Shown: positions 1 to 7,083, counted from the stretch's first letter. The stretch: DNA of 12,488 nucleotides from an uncultured Porphyromonadaceae bacterium (GCA_947177595.1 CAMWUZ010000029.1:1-12488); one strand, 5' to 3'. Notes: a model not told the origin generated them from the sequence alone. Translations and numbers: made by a program.

Positions 1-821
1 AACAGTGGGTGACCAATATGCTTCATATGCGCTCTAATCTGGTGAGTACGACCGGTTTCCAGCACGCATTTGACTACCGACGCATAATCAAAGCGCTCGA
101 TAATTTCGTAGTGAGTAACAGCGTGTTTACCATAATCGCTGTCGGGAGGAAAGACATCCATCCTGAGCCGATCCTGCAAAGACCGTCCTATATTACCGAT
201 TATTGTGCCCTGCGACGGAGTCGGCGCACCCCACACTACCGCCATATATTCTCTCTTAGTGGTCTTATCAAAAAATTGTTTTCCAAGGTTTGTCTTGGCA
301 TCGGGAGTCTTGGCAATGACCAGAAGCCCGGAAGTATCCTTATCTATGCGATGAACCAATCCCAGACGAGGATCATTCACATCATAATCTTCTGTATTTC
401 TGAAATGCCACGCCAGTGCATTTACCAAAGTGCCGGTATAATTGCCGTGACCGGGATGAACCACAAGCCCCGCAGGTTTATTCACAACCATGACTGCGTC
501 ATCCTCATACACTATATCCAAGGGAATATCCTCAGCCGTGATTTCAAAATCATATCTCGGACGATCCATCACCACACTCACCACATCAAGAGGCTTCACG
601 CGGTAATTAGACTTGACCGGTTTACCGTTTACAAGTACACAGCCCGCATCAGCAGCCTGTTGAACGCGATTTCTCGAGGATTTTTCAAGTCGTGCTACCA
701 GAAATTTGTCAACTCTCAGCAGTTGCTGGCCTTTATCTGCAACAAAACGGAAATGCTCATAAAGACCACTTCCGTCATCCTGTTCCAAATCCTCGCGCTC
801 AAGCTCTTCGGACTCAGCCAT
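1..821 (-). CDS. rluD: RluA/RluD-family 23S rRNA pseudouridine synthase (3' end cut by window edge)
   Basis: This enzyme isomerises uridines to pseudouridine in 23S rRNA; RluD of Escherichia coli modifies helix 69 (family knowledge). Reading the minus strand from the ATG at 819-821 gives 273 uninterrupted codons to the window edge. After a short acidic N-terminal extension (about residues 1-20), an S4 RNA-binding domain covers about 34-95 (LLRVDKFLVARL, CVLVNGKPVKSNYRVK). The synthase domain follows, with VNKPAGLVVHPG (113-124), the catalytic motif HRIDKDTSG (157-165, catalytic Asp160) and RTHQIRAHMKHIGHP (258-272). Only the last roughly 80 residues should be missing. The start lies one base after the PASTA gene stop (TGA-T-ATG), which implies an operon with translational coupling. 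In many Bacteroidetes a D-Ala-D-Ala ligase gene follows this pair, but that lies outside the window. Family assignment is firm; the RluD subtype is inferred from the S4 domain and the motifs. Confidence 0.95.
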   Translation of the reverse strand, partial: MAESEELEREDLEQDDGSGLYEHFRFVADKGQQLLRVDKFLVARLEKSSRNRVQQAADAGCVLVNGKPVKSNYRVKPLDVVSVVMDRPRYDFEITAEDIPLDIVYEDDAVMVVNKPAGLVVHPGHGNYTGTLVNALAWHFRNTEDYDVNDPRLGLVHRIDKDTSGLLVIAKTPDAKTNLGKQFFDKTTKREYMAVVWGAPTPSQGTIIGNIGRSLQDRLRMDVFPPDSDYGKHAVTHYEIIERFDYASVVKCVLETGRTHQIRAHMKHIGHPL

Positions 822-822
822 A

Positions 823-1467
823 TCAATCAAAATAGTTCGAATAATCCACCTCCTCTTGAATGGTGGCATCTGTATTTACTACTGTAGAGTCGCTTGGGGT
901 GTATCCCTCTCCCACATCAAGAGTTATAATAGAGTTGACCGGAATTCTCACGCCGGGAGTCAATGGCACACCATCTCTTGACACTCTGATTACCAAATCT
1001 TTATATTCTGAAGGCACTTTAACTGTGCGAATCTGCTTGATACCCAAAGCCTCGAGAACAGAGCGCGCCTGTCGCTCCGAAACATCAGTGAGCATTGGTA
1101 CAACCACCTGCTTGGGCTCAAATGCGGTGATGGTTAGATATACCACACGACCTTCCTTTACCTTAGTTCCCACTTTAGGATTCTGCTCAACCACTGTGCC
1201 CGGGCGAGTCTTTGCATCGTAAACAGAATCGGCAAGCTCAACCTCGAAGCCGGCAGATTCAAGCTGCCCGACAGCGAGCTCATAACTTAGTCCCTTTACC
1301 TGCGGAACGGTCTCATACTTGCCATGACTGGTCCATGAATCCAACCATAGCAGCAAAATCCATATGATTATAAATGCAGCTGCCGCAATGAGCCCCAGAT
1401 TAATCAGCAGGGCTCGGCGGAAAGGATGTGCCTTGGAGACGGTTTGTTTATCTTTAGGTGATTCCAC
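823..1467 (-). CDS. Membrane-anchored PASTA-domain protein
   Basis: This 214-residue protein has a basic cytoplasmic N-terminus (residues 1-18), one transmembrane helix (about 19-42, LLINLGLIAAAAFIIIWILL) and two PASTA repeats outside the membrane: about 51-115 (VPQVKGLSYELAVGQLESAG, then EQNPKVGTKVKEGR) and about 117-188 (VPMLTDVSERQARSVLEALG, then DGVPLTPGVRIP). PASTA domains bind peptidoglycan or muropeptides in Ser/Thr kinases and penicillin-binding proteins. Here no kinase or transpeptidase domain is present, so it may be a wall sensor or scaffold (inference). An acidic Ser/Thr-rich tail (190-214) ends in NYFD. The start is GTG: an in-frame TAA lies four codons upstream and no ATG precedes the membrane helix. 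It has its own promoter just upstream and is followed after one base by the pseudouridine synthase gene, a neighbour pair common in Bacteroidetes. It is not the serine/threonine kinase PknB, which would be much longer. Confidence 0.92.
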   Translation of the reverse strand: MESPKDKQTVSKAHPFRRALLINLGLIAAAAFIIIWILLLWLDSWTSHGKYETVPQVKGLSYELAVGQLESAGFEVELADSVYDAKTRPGTVVEQNPKVGTKVKEGRVVYLTITAFEPKQVVVPMLTDVSERQARSVLEALGIKQIRTVKVPSEYKDLVIRVSRDGVPLTPGVRIPVNSIITLDVGEGYTPSDSTVVNTDATIQEEVDYSNYFD

Positions 1468-1489
1468 GATATTCTTTTAAAATATTGTG

Positions 1490-1520
1490 CAAAGTTAACG
1501 CATCCTAAAGAATAAACAAA
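1490..1520 (-). promoter_or_regulatory. Bacteroidetes-type promoter for the PASTA-rluD operon
   Basis: On the minus strand a TTTG -33 box (1517-1520) and a TAACTTTG -7 box (1490-1497) are separated by exactly 19 bases. This matches the housekeeping sigma consensus known from Bacteroides (TTTG, about 19 bases, TAnnTTTG). Transcription would start near 1486, giving a leader of about 18 bases before the GTG at 1467. It lies wholly in the 77-base gap behind the sigma factor gene, so the PASTA-rluD operon can be expressed independently of it. Confidence 0.8.
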
Positions 1521-1544
1521 ATTCACGTTAAATCACCACGACAA

Positions 1545-2138
1545 TCAGGCGCTAAGCACTATTCCGTGATTCTCAGCCATACGCCTCATATTGAGGATAG
1601 CATAGCGCATTCTTCCGAGAGCGGTGTTGATACTCACCCCGGTCGCATCGGCTATCTCCTTGAAACTCATATCCTGATAATAGCGCATTTCGAGAACCTC
1701 GCGCTGAGAATCTGGAAGAGCCTCGACGAGACGACGCACATCGTCCTGTATCTGCGTAGCAACTATCGAATCTTCCACGGTGCCTTCGCTAAGTTCCTTT
1801 CTATTGAGAAGCAGTCCGTCAGCAGTATCTGATGACACAGTATTGTCGCTCTTCACCTGACGGAAATGGTCAATGATAAGGTTGTGTGCGATCCTTGAGA
1901 GCCACGCGCCGAAGCGTCCGCTCTCATTGTATTTGCCTTGTTTTATTGTGGTGATGGCTTTTACAAAAGTTTCCTGAAAAATATCATCCGCTATGTCATT
2001 GTCGCGCACATAGGAGTAGATGAAAGAAAAAATACGATTCTCATGGCGCTTGAGCAAGCAGTCAAACGCCTCATTTTTTCCTGCCGCATATTCAGCCACA
2101 AGAGCTTCATCAGGCAGATTAGCCAAAGTATGATTCAC
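1545..2138 (-). CDS. ECF-type RNA polymerase sigma factor (sigma-70 family)
   Basis: A 197-residue extracytoplasmic-function sigma factor. Region 2 spans about residues 23-95: AFDCLLKRHENRIFSFIYSY, the core-RNA-polymerase-binding DIADDIFQETFVKAI at 48-62, and the promoter-melting part GRFGAWLSRIAHNLIIDHFR. A variable linker (96-125) leads into region 4 (about 130-187), with LPDSQREVLEMRYYQDMSFKEIA and the helix-turn-helix VSINTALGRMRYAILNMRR, a wording typical of Bacteroidetes members. The start is taken as GTG at 2136-2138, because an in-frame TAA lies eight codons upstream and the next Met is well inside region 4 (residue 151). No anti-sigma gene lies next to it: upstream is the divergent cdsA promoter, downstream the PASTA gene. 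It may therefore be controlled by its own promoter and roughly 110-base leader, or by a distant partner (inference). What it regulates cannot be read from this window. Confidence 0.93.
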   Translation of the reverse strand: MNHTLANLPDEALVAEYAAGKNEAFDCLLKRHENRIFSFIYSYVRDNDIADDIFQETFVKAITTIKQGKYNESGRFGAWLSRIAHNLIIDHFRQVKSDNTVSSDTADGLLLNRKELSEGTVEDSIVATQIQDDVRRLVEALPDSQREVLEMRYYQDMSFKEIADATGVSINTALGRMRYAILNMRRMAENHGIVLSA

Positions 2139-2255
2139 TGTTCTAAAAATTTACGGTTTAGAGTAGCAGTGTTTCTATAGGCAATTCGTTTTTAGTTAGT
2201 AAATTATCAATCCTTATATAAACGCGTTCCGATTGGTAGAAACGCATATCTGATA

Positions 2256-2286
2256 CAAAGGTAGTAATTATTATTGATATTACATA
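2256..2286 (-). promoter_or_regulatory. Probable promoter of the sigma factor gene
   Basis: The minus strand reads TACCTTTG at 2256-2263, a full match to the Bacteroidetes -7 consensus. Nineteen bases upstream is TATG (2283-2286), one mismatch from the TTTG -33 box. Transcription would start near 2252, giving a leader of about 113 bases, unusually long beside the other promoters here. A small inverted repeat GTAAT (2264-2268) / ATTAC (2279-2283) lies in the spacer and could be an operator, but it is short and in AT-rich sequence. Confidence 0.6.
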
Positions 2287-2345
2287 CAATTCCTTGATTT
2301 TTTTCTCTGTTTTTCTCATTTTTTAGTTTTTAGCCTGCATCTGTC

Positions 2346-2374
2346 TTGATAGTATAAAAAAAATCGTACCTTTG
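2346..2374 (+). promoter_or_regulatory. Probable promoter of the cdsA-purM operon
   Basis: TACCTTTG at 2367-2374 fits the Bacteroidetes -7 box exactly. TTG at 2346-2348 (within CTTGA) lies 18 bases upstream as a partial -33 box. Transcription would start near 2378, leaving a leader of about 55 bases before the ATG at 2433. It probably drives cdsA, purM and perhaps the mltF-like gene and beyond. Confidence 0.65.
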
Positions 2375-2432
2375 TCAATCGGTTGGCATCATAGCCAATA
2401 CAGGTTTCAACTTTTACCAGCTAAGATATTTG

Positions 2433-3272
2433 ATGAACAAGATATTAGTAAGATCATTATCCGGGGCGGTTTATGTAGCGCTCATCGTTTGTTCGCTAAT
2501 GTTTGGAGGCTCATGGGGGTTTCCTCTGCTCTGTTCGATATTCGCTCTTCTTGCAGTTGCAGAACTTGAAAAGATTGACGCAGACAACTCTCACAGCTCC
2601 ATTGCTTTGAGATTCATCGATATGGCGGCTGCATTTATACTGGTATTTTTTCCGGCATTAGCAGTGTCTCACCATTCAGAGGTTCTGTTCACATTCGGAA
2701 TAACCGTTTTGATACTGCTGTTTCTCGTGCGATTCATTTCTCAGTTGTATATCAAGGATGAAAACGCCATTTCGAGTCTCTCCTCCGGATGCATGAGCAT
2801 TCTGTATGTCGGTCTCCCTCTCAGCTGCATATCAACGATTTCTGTAACTGCAGGCGCATCGGTTGTTCTCACAATGTTCATTATTATATGGATTAACGAT
2901 ACCGGTGCATTCCTGGTAGGCTCATCATTTGGCAAACACCGCCTGTTTGAACGAATTTCACCTAAAAAATCATGGGAAGGATTCTGGGGCGGATTCGTTT
3001 TCAGTATCGGTGCCGCAGTTTTCATCCATTATCTTTTCGGCAAATGGAGTCCGGATCTCAACATAGTTTCAATATGCATTCTGGGAGCGATTATCTCTGT
3101 ATTCGCCACTTATGGCGACCTTGTGGAATCGCTGTTGAAACGCACCGTCCAGGTGAAAGACAGTGGACACATCATGCCGGGTCACGGCGGAATTCTCGAC
3201 CGCATAGACTCATTGCTGCTTGTAGCTCCGGCTCTTGCACTATTTCTAATCATCGTATCATATTTAAGCTAA
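2433..3272 (+). CDS. cdsA: Phosphatidate cytidylyltransferase (CDP-diacylglycerol synthase)
   Basis: CdsA makes CDP-diacylglycerol from CTP and phosphatidic acid, the entry point to all membrane phospholipids, and is an integral inner-membrane enzyme. The 279-residue product is mostly hydrophobic, with about eight membrane segments. It carries the family signature at about 233-258: SLLKRTVQVKD followed by GHIMPGHGGILDR. Also conserved are IIIWINDTGAF (about 150-160) and RISPKKSWEGFWGG (about 174-187). The start is taken as ATG 2433. A TTG directly before it (2430) could add one residue, but ATG is the normal choice. A promoter lies 58 bases upstream, and purM follows after 15 bases, so the two are surely co-transcribed. 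In several Bacteroides genomes cdsA follows ftsH; here that partner is absent and the gene starts its own unit. Confidence 0.97.
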   Translation: MNKILVRSLSGAVYVALIVCSLMFGGSWGFPLLCSIFALLAVAELEKIDADNSHSSIALRFIDMAAAFILVFFPALAVSHHSEVLFTFGITVLILLFLVRFISQLYIKDENAISSLSSGCMSILYVGLPLSCISTISVTAGASVVLTMFIIIWINDTGAFLVGSSFGKHRLFERISPKKSWEGFWGGFVFSIGAAVFIHYLFGKWSPDLNIVSICILGAIISVFATYGDLVESLLKRTVQVKDSGHIMPGHGGILDRIDSLLLVAPALALFLIIVSYLS

Positions 3273-3287
3273 CCATTAATAATAAAT

Positions 3288-4454
3288 ATGTCTGATCGCC
3301 GATATAACCTCCGCGGAGTGAGCGCATCAAAAGAAGATGTGCACAATGCAATCAAGAATGTAGATAAAGGTCTTTATCCTAAAGCATTCTGTAAAATAAT
3401 CCCCGATATTCTCGGAGGTGATGAAGAATGGTGTAACATCATGCACGCCGATGGAGCCGGCACAAAATCTTCACTCGCATATATGTACTGGCGCGAGACC
3501 GGTGATTTGTCTGTTTGGAAAGGCATTGCTCAGGATGCGCTGATAATGAATATCGATGATTTGCTTTGTGTTGGCGCTACTGACAACATTCTTTTGAGCA
3601 GCACTATCGGCAGAAACAAAATGCTTGTGCCGGGCGAAGTTATCGCTGCCATTATCAACGGTACCGAAGAGCTTCTGGAAGATCTGCGCAACAACGGAAT
3701 AGGCATTTACAGCACCGGAGGTGAAACCGCCGATGTAGGCGACCTTGTACGCACTATCATTGTTGACAGCACCGTTACCTGCCGCATGAAAAGAGCCGAT
3801 GTTATAAACAATGCAAATATCAAAGGCGGAGATGTGATTGTTGGTCTTGCCTCCTTTGGTCAAGCCACATATGAGAAAGAATATAACGGCGGTATGGGTA
3901 GCAACGGGCTCACTTCCGCACGCCACGATGTTTTCTCAAAATATCTTGCGGATAAATACCCTGAAAGTTATGACAGAGCAGTGCCGGAAGAGCTTGTTTA
4001 TTCAGGCTCATGCTCTCTGCTTGACAAAGTGGAAGGCTCTCCACTCAATGCCGGACTGCTCGTGCTCTCCCCCACCCGCACATACGCCCCGGTAATCAAA
4101 AGGATTCTCACTGAAATGCGTGGTGACATCCACGGTATGGTGCACTGTTCAGGCGGTGCACAGACCAAGGTGATGCACTTCGTTGAAAACAAACACGTGA
4201 TAAAAGACAATATGTTTGATGTGCCGCCGCTCTTCAAACTCATACAGAAAGAGAGTGGTACAGACTGGGCTGAGATGTACAAGGTATTCAACATGGGTCA
4301 CCGTATGGAGATTTACCTCGCTCCTGAGCACGCACAGAAAGTGATTGAAATCAGTGAATCTTTCGGCATTAAGGCTCAGATTGTGGGTAGAGTGGAAGAG
4401 TGCGAAAGGAATAAACTGACGATACTGAGTGAATTCGGTACTTTCGAATATTAA
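3288..4454 (+). CDS. purM: Phosphoribosylformylglycinamidine cyclo-ligase (AIR synthase), long Bacteroidetes form
   Basis: PurM closes the imidazole ring: formylglycinamidine ribonucleotide plus ATP gives aminoimidazole ribonucleotide, the fifth step of purine synthesis in the cytoplasm. Recognisable family parts are the ATP/substrate loop HADGAGTKSSLAYM (53-66; DGVGTK in E. coli), DALIMNIDDLLCVGA (83-97; MNVDDL), STGGETADVGDLVRT (142-156; GGETAEM), GLASFGQ and SNGLTSARHDVFSK (186-218; GLxSxGxHSNGYS) and the C-terminal VFNMGHRMEIYLAPE (333-347; TFNxGxGM). At 388 residues it is about 40 longer than the E. coli enzyme. Extra residues sit after GLASFGQ (about 192-204), around 220-240, and in the segment before VFNMGH. 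A neighbouring purN supports the purine role. A related AIR-synthase-like enzyme cannot be ruled out by sight alone. The last 26 bases overlap the next gene. Confidence 0.9.
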   Translation: MSDRRYNLRGVSASKEDVHNAIKNVDKGLYPKAFCKIIPDILGGDEEWCNIMHADGAGTKSSLAYMYWRETGDLSVWKGIAQDALIMNIDDLLCVGATDNILLSSTIGRNKMLVPGEVIAAIINGTEELLEDLRNNGIGIYSTGGETADVGDLVRTIIVDSTVTCRMKRADVINNANIKGGDVIVGLASFGQATYEKEYNGGMGSNGLTSARHDVFSKYLADKYPESYDRAVPEELVYSGSCSLLDKVEGSPLNAGLLVLSPTRTYAPVIKRILTEMRGDIHGMVHCSGGAQTKVMHFVENKHVIKDNMFDVPPLFKLIQKESGTDWAEMYKVFNMGHRMEIYLAPEHAQKVIEISESFGIKAQIVGRVEECERNKLTILSEFGTFEY

Positions 4455-5829
4455 AATCAGCGTATTAGCAACCGTAGCCGCTGTCTCGCTTATCTCTGGC
4501 TGTTCCGGAAGAGACGCTAATTCGGCGCACGGCAATATACATGCTTTGCCGGACACTCTCAGGGTAGGAACCCTCTATAGCCCCACCTCCTATTTTATAT
4601 ATAGGGAGGAAACTATGGGATATGACTATGATCTCGTGAAGCGTCTCGCGCAGGACAAAGGAATGGTGCTCCGCCTTGAAGTGGCGTCAAGCCTGCAAAG
4701 GGTTGTGGAGATGCTTGATTCAGGAAAAATCGATCTCATTGCCTATGAAGTTCCGATTACAGGTGAGTACCGCCCTAAGGTTGTGCCCTGCGGAATTGAA
4801 TCCATCACCAATCAGGTTCTCGTACAGCCAAAAAGATCGTCTGAAGGGCTCATTTCAGATGTGACCCAGCTCGTTGGACGCACTGTCTATGTGGAAAAAG
4901 ACAGCAAATATCACCACCGTATGGAAAATCTCAATGAAGAGCTTGGAGGTGGTATCGAGGTCATCCCCATTGACCGTGACACACTAATTACCGAAGACCT
5001 CATCGCCATGGTATCGCGTAAAGAGATACCTCTCACTATTGTTGACTCCGACATTGCCCGGCTCAATAAAACATATTTCAACGATCTTGACATCACTCTG
5101 CAAATCAGTTTTGCACAGAGAGCAGCATGGGGAGTTGCCCCCGGCAAGGAATGGCTTGCCGATTCGATAACTGAATGGATGGCGGAAGAGCAGCCACGCA
5201 AAACCCGTGATTCACTTCTCAAAAGATATTTTGAAAAGAGCAAGTCAGACGGTAGCCGATTCAGATTCACCCTTGACCTTTCGCGTGGATATATCTCACC
5301 GTTTGACTACCTCTTCAAGAAATATGCCGGTAAAATCAACTGGGACTGGCGACTCCTTGCCTCTCAGGGATATTGTGAGAGTCATTTCGATTCAACACAG
5401 GTATCATGGGCGGGTGCACGCGGCATCATGCAGCTCATGCCGAGTGTAGCGCGTTCCTATGGTCTTGATGAGAACACTATCGCCCACAACGAGCAAAATA
5501 TTGAGACAGCAGCCAAGATAGTGCAGAGTCTCAATAAGGTTCTCGCGCCTAAAGTTCCTGACCCGGAGGAGAGAAAGAAATTTATCGTTGCCGCATATAA
5601 TTCCGGTATCGCCCATATTCTCGATGCAATAGCCATCGCTAAAAAATACGGACTCAATCCTGAAGTATGGGAAGGGCAGGTAGAAAACGCCCTGCTGATG
5701 AAATCAAATCCCGACGTGTACAACGACCCCGTATGTAAATACGGCTATTTCCGTGGAAGGCAGACCTGCGAATACGTACGCCAGGTATATGAACTCTACA
5801 ACGATGTGCGCAATCAGATTCCTTCATGA
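4429..5829 (+). CDS. mltF: MltF-like lytic transglycosylase lipoprotein (solute-binding domain plus SLT domain)
   Basis: MltF enzymes cleave the MurNAc-GlcNAc bond of peptidoglycan, forming 1,6-anhydro-MurNAc ends, and carry a regulatory solute-binding-like domain. The 466-residue product starts with a lipoprotein signal (lipobox LISGC, lipidated Cys25). A family-3 solute-binding domain follows at about 42-270 (LRVGTLYSPTSYF, GYDYDLVKRLAQDKG, SGKIDLIAYEVPIT). The SLT domain covers about 300-450: catalytic Glu317 in YCESHFD, then GARGIMQLMP (329-338) and AAYNSG (388-393). No surface-export acidic stretch follows Cys25 (SGRDANS), so a periplasm-facing anchor is likely. The start is GTG at 4429, right after an in-frame TGA; it is the only start that keeps the whole signal peptide. 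It overlaps purM by 26 bases, which suggests translational coupling. Architecture and length match MltF (E. coli 518 residues). Confidence 0.93.
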   Translation: MNSVLSNIKISVLATVAAVSLISGCSGRDANSAHGNIHALPDTLRVGTLYSPTSYFIYREETMGYDYDLVKRLAQDKGMVLRLEVASSLQRVVEMLDSGKIDLIAYEVPITGEYRPKVVPCGIESITNQVLVQPKRSSEGLISDVTQLVGRTVYVEKDSKYHHRMENLNEELGGGIEVIPIDRDTLITEDLIAMVSRKEIPLTIVDSDIARLNKTYFNDLDITLQISFAQRAAWGVAPGKEWLADSITEWMAEEQPRKTRDSLLKRYFEKSKSDGSRFRFTLDLSRGYISPFDYLFKKYAGKINWDWRLLASQGYCESHFDSTQVSWAGARGIMQLMPSVARSYGLDENTIAHNEQNIETAAKIVQSLNKVLAPKVPDPEERKKFIVAAYNSGIAHILDAIAIAKKYGLNPEVWEGQVENALLMKSNPDVYNDPVCKYGYFRGRQTCEYVRQVYELYNDVRNQIPS

Positions 5830-5882
5830 AACAATAAAATCTATCAATATCCTAATAATCACCAATCATTAAAATTATTATT

Positions 5883-6428
5883 ATGAAAAAAACTTATCTC
5901 TCAGTTGCAGTTGCGATAACTCTCGCATCATCAATGATGCTCTCTTCATGTATCGGCAGCTTTGCACTCACATCAAAGCTCATGAACTGGAACCGTCAGG
6001 TCGGTAATAAGTTTGTAAACGAACTGGTTTTCTTCGCATTCTGGATTCTTCCGGTTTATGAAATCAGTGCGCTTGCCGATGTGGTTGTGCTCAACAGCAT
6101 TGAGTTCTGGAGCGGTAACAATCCTGTTGCGGCAGGCAAGAAAGTCATTGACGGTCAGGACGGACGTTACCTCGTTGAATGCGACGGTAAAGGATACACC
6201 ATTACCGGTGAGAATGACGGAAGCGTTGTTCGCCTCGACTTCAATGATGCCGACAGAAGCTGGAGCGTGACAGCCGGTGATATCACTATGCCTCTGATGA
6301 CATTTGTTGATGACAATCATGTTGCTCTCCCCTCTCCCGATGGCTCTGTCACAACCGTTGAGCTCTCTCAGGCTGGTGTATTCGCATATCAGCAGCTTGC
6401 AACAGCACAGCTCTGGGCTAAAAGATAA
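5883..6428 (+). CDS. DUF3332 family lipoprotein
   Basis: A 181-residue protein of unknown function from a family common in Bacteroidetes. The signal peptide (MKKTYLSVAVAITL) ends in a lipobox LSSC with lipidated Cys23. Directly after it comes the family core IGSFALTSKLMNWNRQVGNKF (in short, positions 24-44). A long hydrophobic stretch follows at about 46-75 (ELVFFAFWILPVYEISALAD, then VVVLNSIEFWSG), which may span or dip into the membrane. The rest (80-181) is polar and looks like short beta strands (YLVECDGKGYTITGEN, RLDFNDADRSWSVTAG), ending in a QQLATAQLW helix. ATG 5883 is the only sensible start; the 53-base gap before it is AT-rich and shows no TAnnTTTG box, so it is probably read from upstream. 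No function can be assigned; an envelope role is inferred from the lipobox and the neighbouring transglycosylase. Confidence 0.9.
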   Translation: MKKTYLSVAVAITLASSMMLSSCIGSFALTSKLMNWNRQVGNKFVNELVFFAFWILPVYEISALADVVVLNSIEFWSGNNPVAAGKKVIDGQDGRYLVECDGKGYTITGENDGSVVRLDFNDADRSWSVTAGDITMPLMTFVDDNHVALPSPDGSVTTVELSQAGVFAYQQLATAQLWAKR

Positions 6429-6451
6429 CAACTAACTTACAACAACTCTGA

Positions 6452-6480
6452 TAGCGGCGGGATATTACATTCCACCGCTA
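6452..6480 (+). promoter_or_regulatory. Strong RNA hairpin directly before purN
   Basis: Bases 6452-6463 (TAGCGGCGGGAT) can pair with 6469-6480 (ATTCCACCGCTA): 11 of 12 positions pair, one of them G-U, with one C/A mismatch and a 5-base loop ATTAC. A pyrimidine-rich CCTCTATCTTCC follows, not a U-run, and the purN ATG begins 12 bases after the stem. It could be a weak terminator after the DUF3332 gene, an mRNA-end stabiliser or processing site, or a structure limiting ribosome access to purN. The sequence does not decide which. Confidence 0.55.
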
Positions 6481-6492
6481 CCTCTATCTTCC

Positions 6493-7083
6493 ATGAAAAA
6501 AATTGCAATTTTCGCTTCGGGTAACGGTTCCAATGCGGAAAACATTATCCGTTATTTTCGTGACAATCCAAATGCTGCCGAAGTAGTGCTTGTTGTGTGT
6601 AACAAACCGGATGCTGCCGTTGTTAAGCGTGCCGAAAACCTTGGCGTGCCGGTAAAAATAATCTCCAAAGCTGACTTTCAGAATCAAGACATCGTATTGG
6701 AGCTATTGAAAGAAGCGAAAATTGACATCATTATTCTCGCAGGATTCCTGCTGATGGTACCTCAGTATCTCACAGAGCATTATAAAGACAGGATAATAAA
6801 CATTCACCCTTCATTGCTGCCGGCTTACGGTGGCAAAGGAATGTATGGTCGCCATGTGCATGAAGCGGTAGTTGCTGCCGGAGAAACTGAGACCGGGATA
6901 ACTATCCATCTTGTAACAGACAAATGCGACGAGGGTGCCATTCTTTTTCAGGTTAAGACCGGCATTTCGCCGGAAGATACCCCTCAAAGTGTGGAAGCAA
7001 AGATTCATAGACTCGAAAAGGAGCACTTCCCTCGTTTGATAGAGTTATTTATCCACGACCTCGGACAGGATACAATGCACTAA
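6493..7083 (+). CDS. purN: Phosphoribosylglycinamide formyltransferase (GAR transformylase)
   Basis: PurN moves the formyl group from 10-formyltetrahydrofolate to glycinamide ribonucleotide, the third step of purine synthesis. The 196-residue length is close to the usual (E. coli 212). The phosphate-binding loop ASGNGSNAENI (8-18), the folate-site ILAGFLLMVP (81-90) and the active-site motif NIHPSLLPAY (103-112) are present. The three catalytic residues align as Asn103, His105 and Asp143 (VTDKCDEGAI), matching Asn106, His108 and Asp144 in E. coli. In KGMYGRHVHEAVVAAGETETG the common GxH of the loop is replaced by a KGMYG stretch, as in other Bacteroidetes PurN. No promoter of the TAnnTTTG kind is visible in the 64-base gap, so it is probably expressed from upstream through the hairpin at 6452-6480. 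Together with purM three genes upstream it provides two non-consecutive steps of the pathway. Confidence 0.96.
   Translation: MKKIAIFASGNGSNAENIIRYFRDNPNAAEVVLVVCNKPDAAVVKRAENLGVPVKIISKADFQNQDIVLELLKEAKIDIIILAGFLLMVPQYLTEHYKDRIINIHPSLLPAYGGKGMYGRHVHEAVVAAGETETGITIHLVTDKCDEGAILFQVKTGISPEDTPQSVEAKIHRLEKEHFPRLIELFIHDLGQDTMH

Larger units (their letters stand above)
2139..2432. other. Divergent intergenic region between the sigma factor gene and cdsA
   Basis: About 294 AT-rich bases without a credible gene. It contains a leftward promoter (-7 at 2256-2263), a rightward promoter (-7 at 2367-2374), T-rich runs at 2291-2332, an 8-base palindrome AACGCGTT (2221-2228) and a leader of roughly 110 bases before the sigma factor gene. 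In that leader GCGTT (2224-2228) can pair with AACGC (2241-2245), and GTTTCTA (2171-2177) with TAGAAAC (2237-2243). The two pairings overlap at 2241-2243. Confidence 0.7.

Noticed and set aside
9..887. A 292-codon open frame on the plus strand at the left edge
   Set aside because: It is antisense to the clearly coding pseudouridine synthase gene on the minus strand, resembles no known protein, and merely mirrors its codon structure.
860..1222. Plus-strand open frame of 120 codons
   Set aside because: It lies opposite the PASTA gene, whose two domains are recognisable, and has no promoter or family features of its own.
2430..2432. TTG as start codon of cdsA
   Set aside because: It lies directly before an ATG, adds only one residue, and ATG is much more often used.
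5830..5882. AATAAT/ATTATT inverted repeat before the DUF3332 gene
   Set aside because: It consists only of A-T pairs in AT-rich sequence and is expected by chance; no TAnnTTTG box accompanies it.
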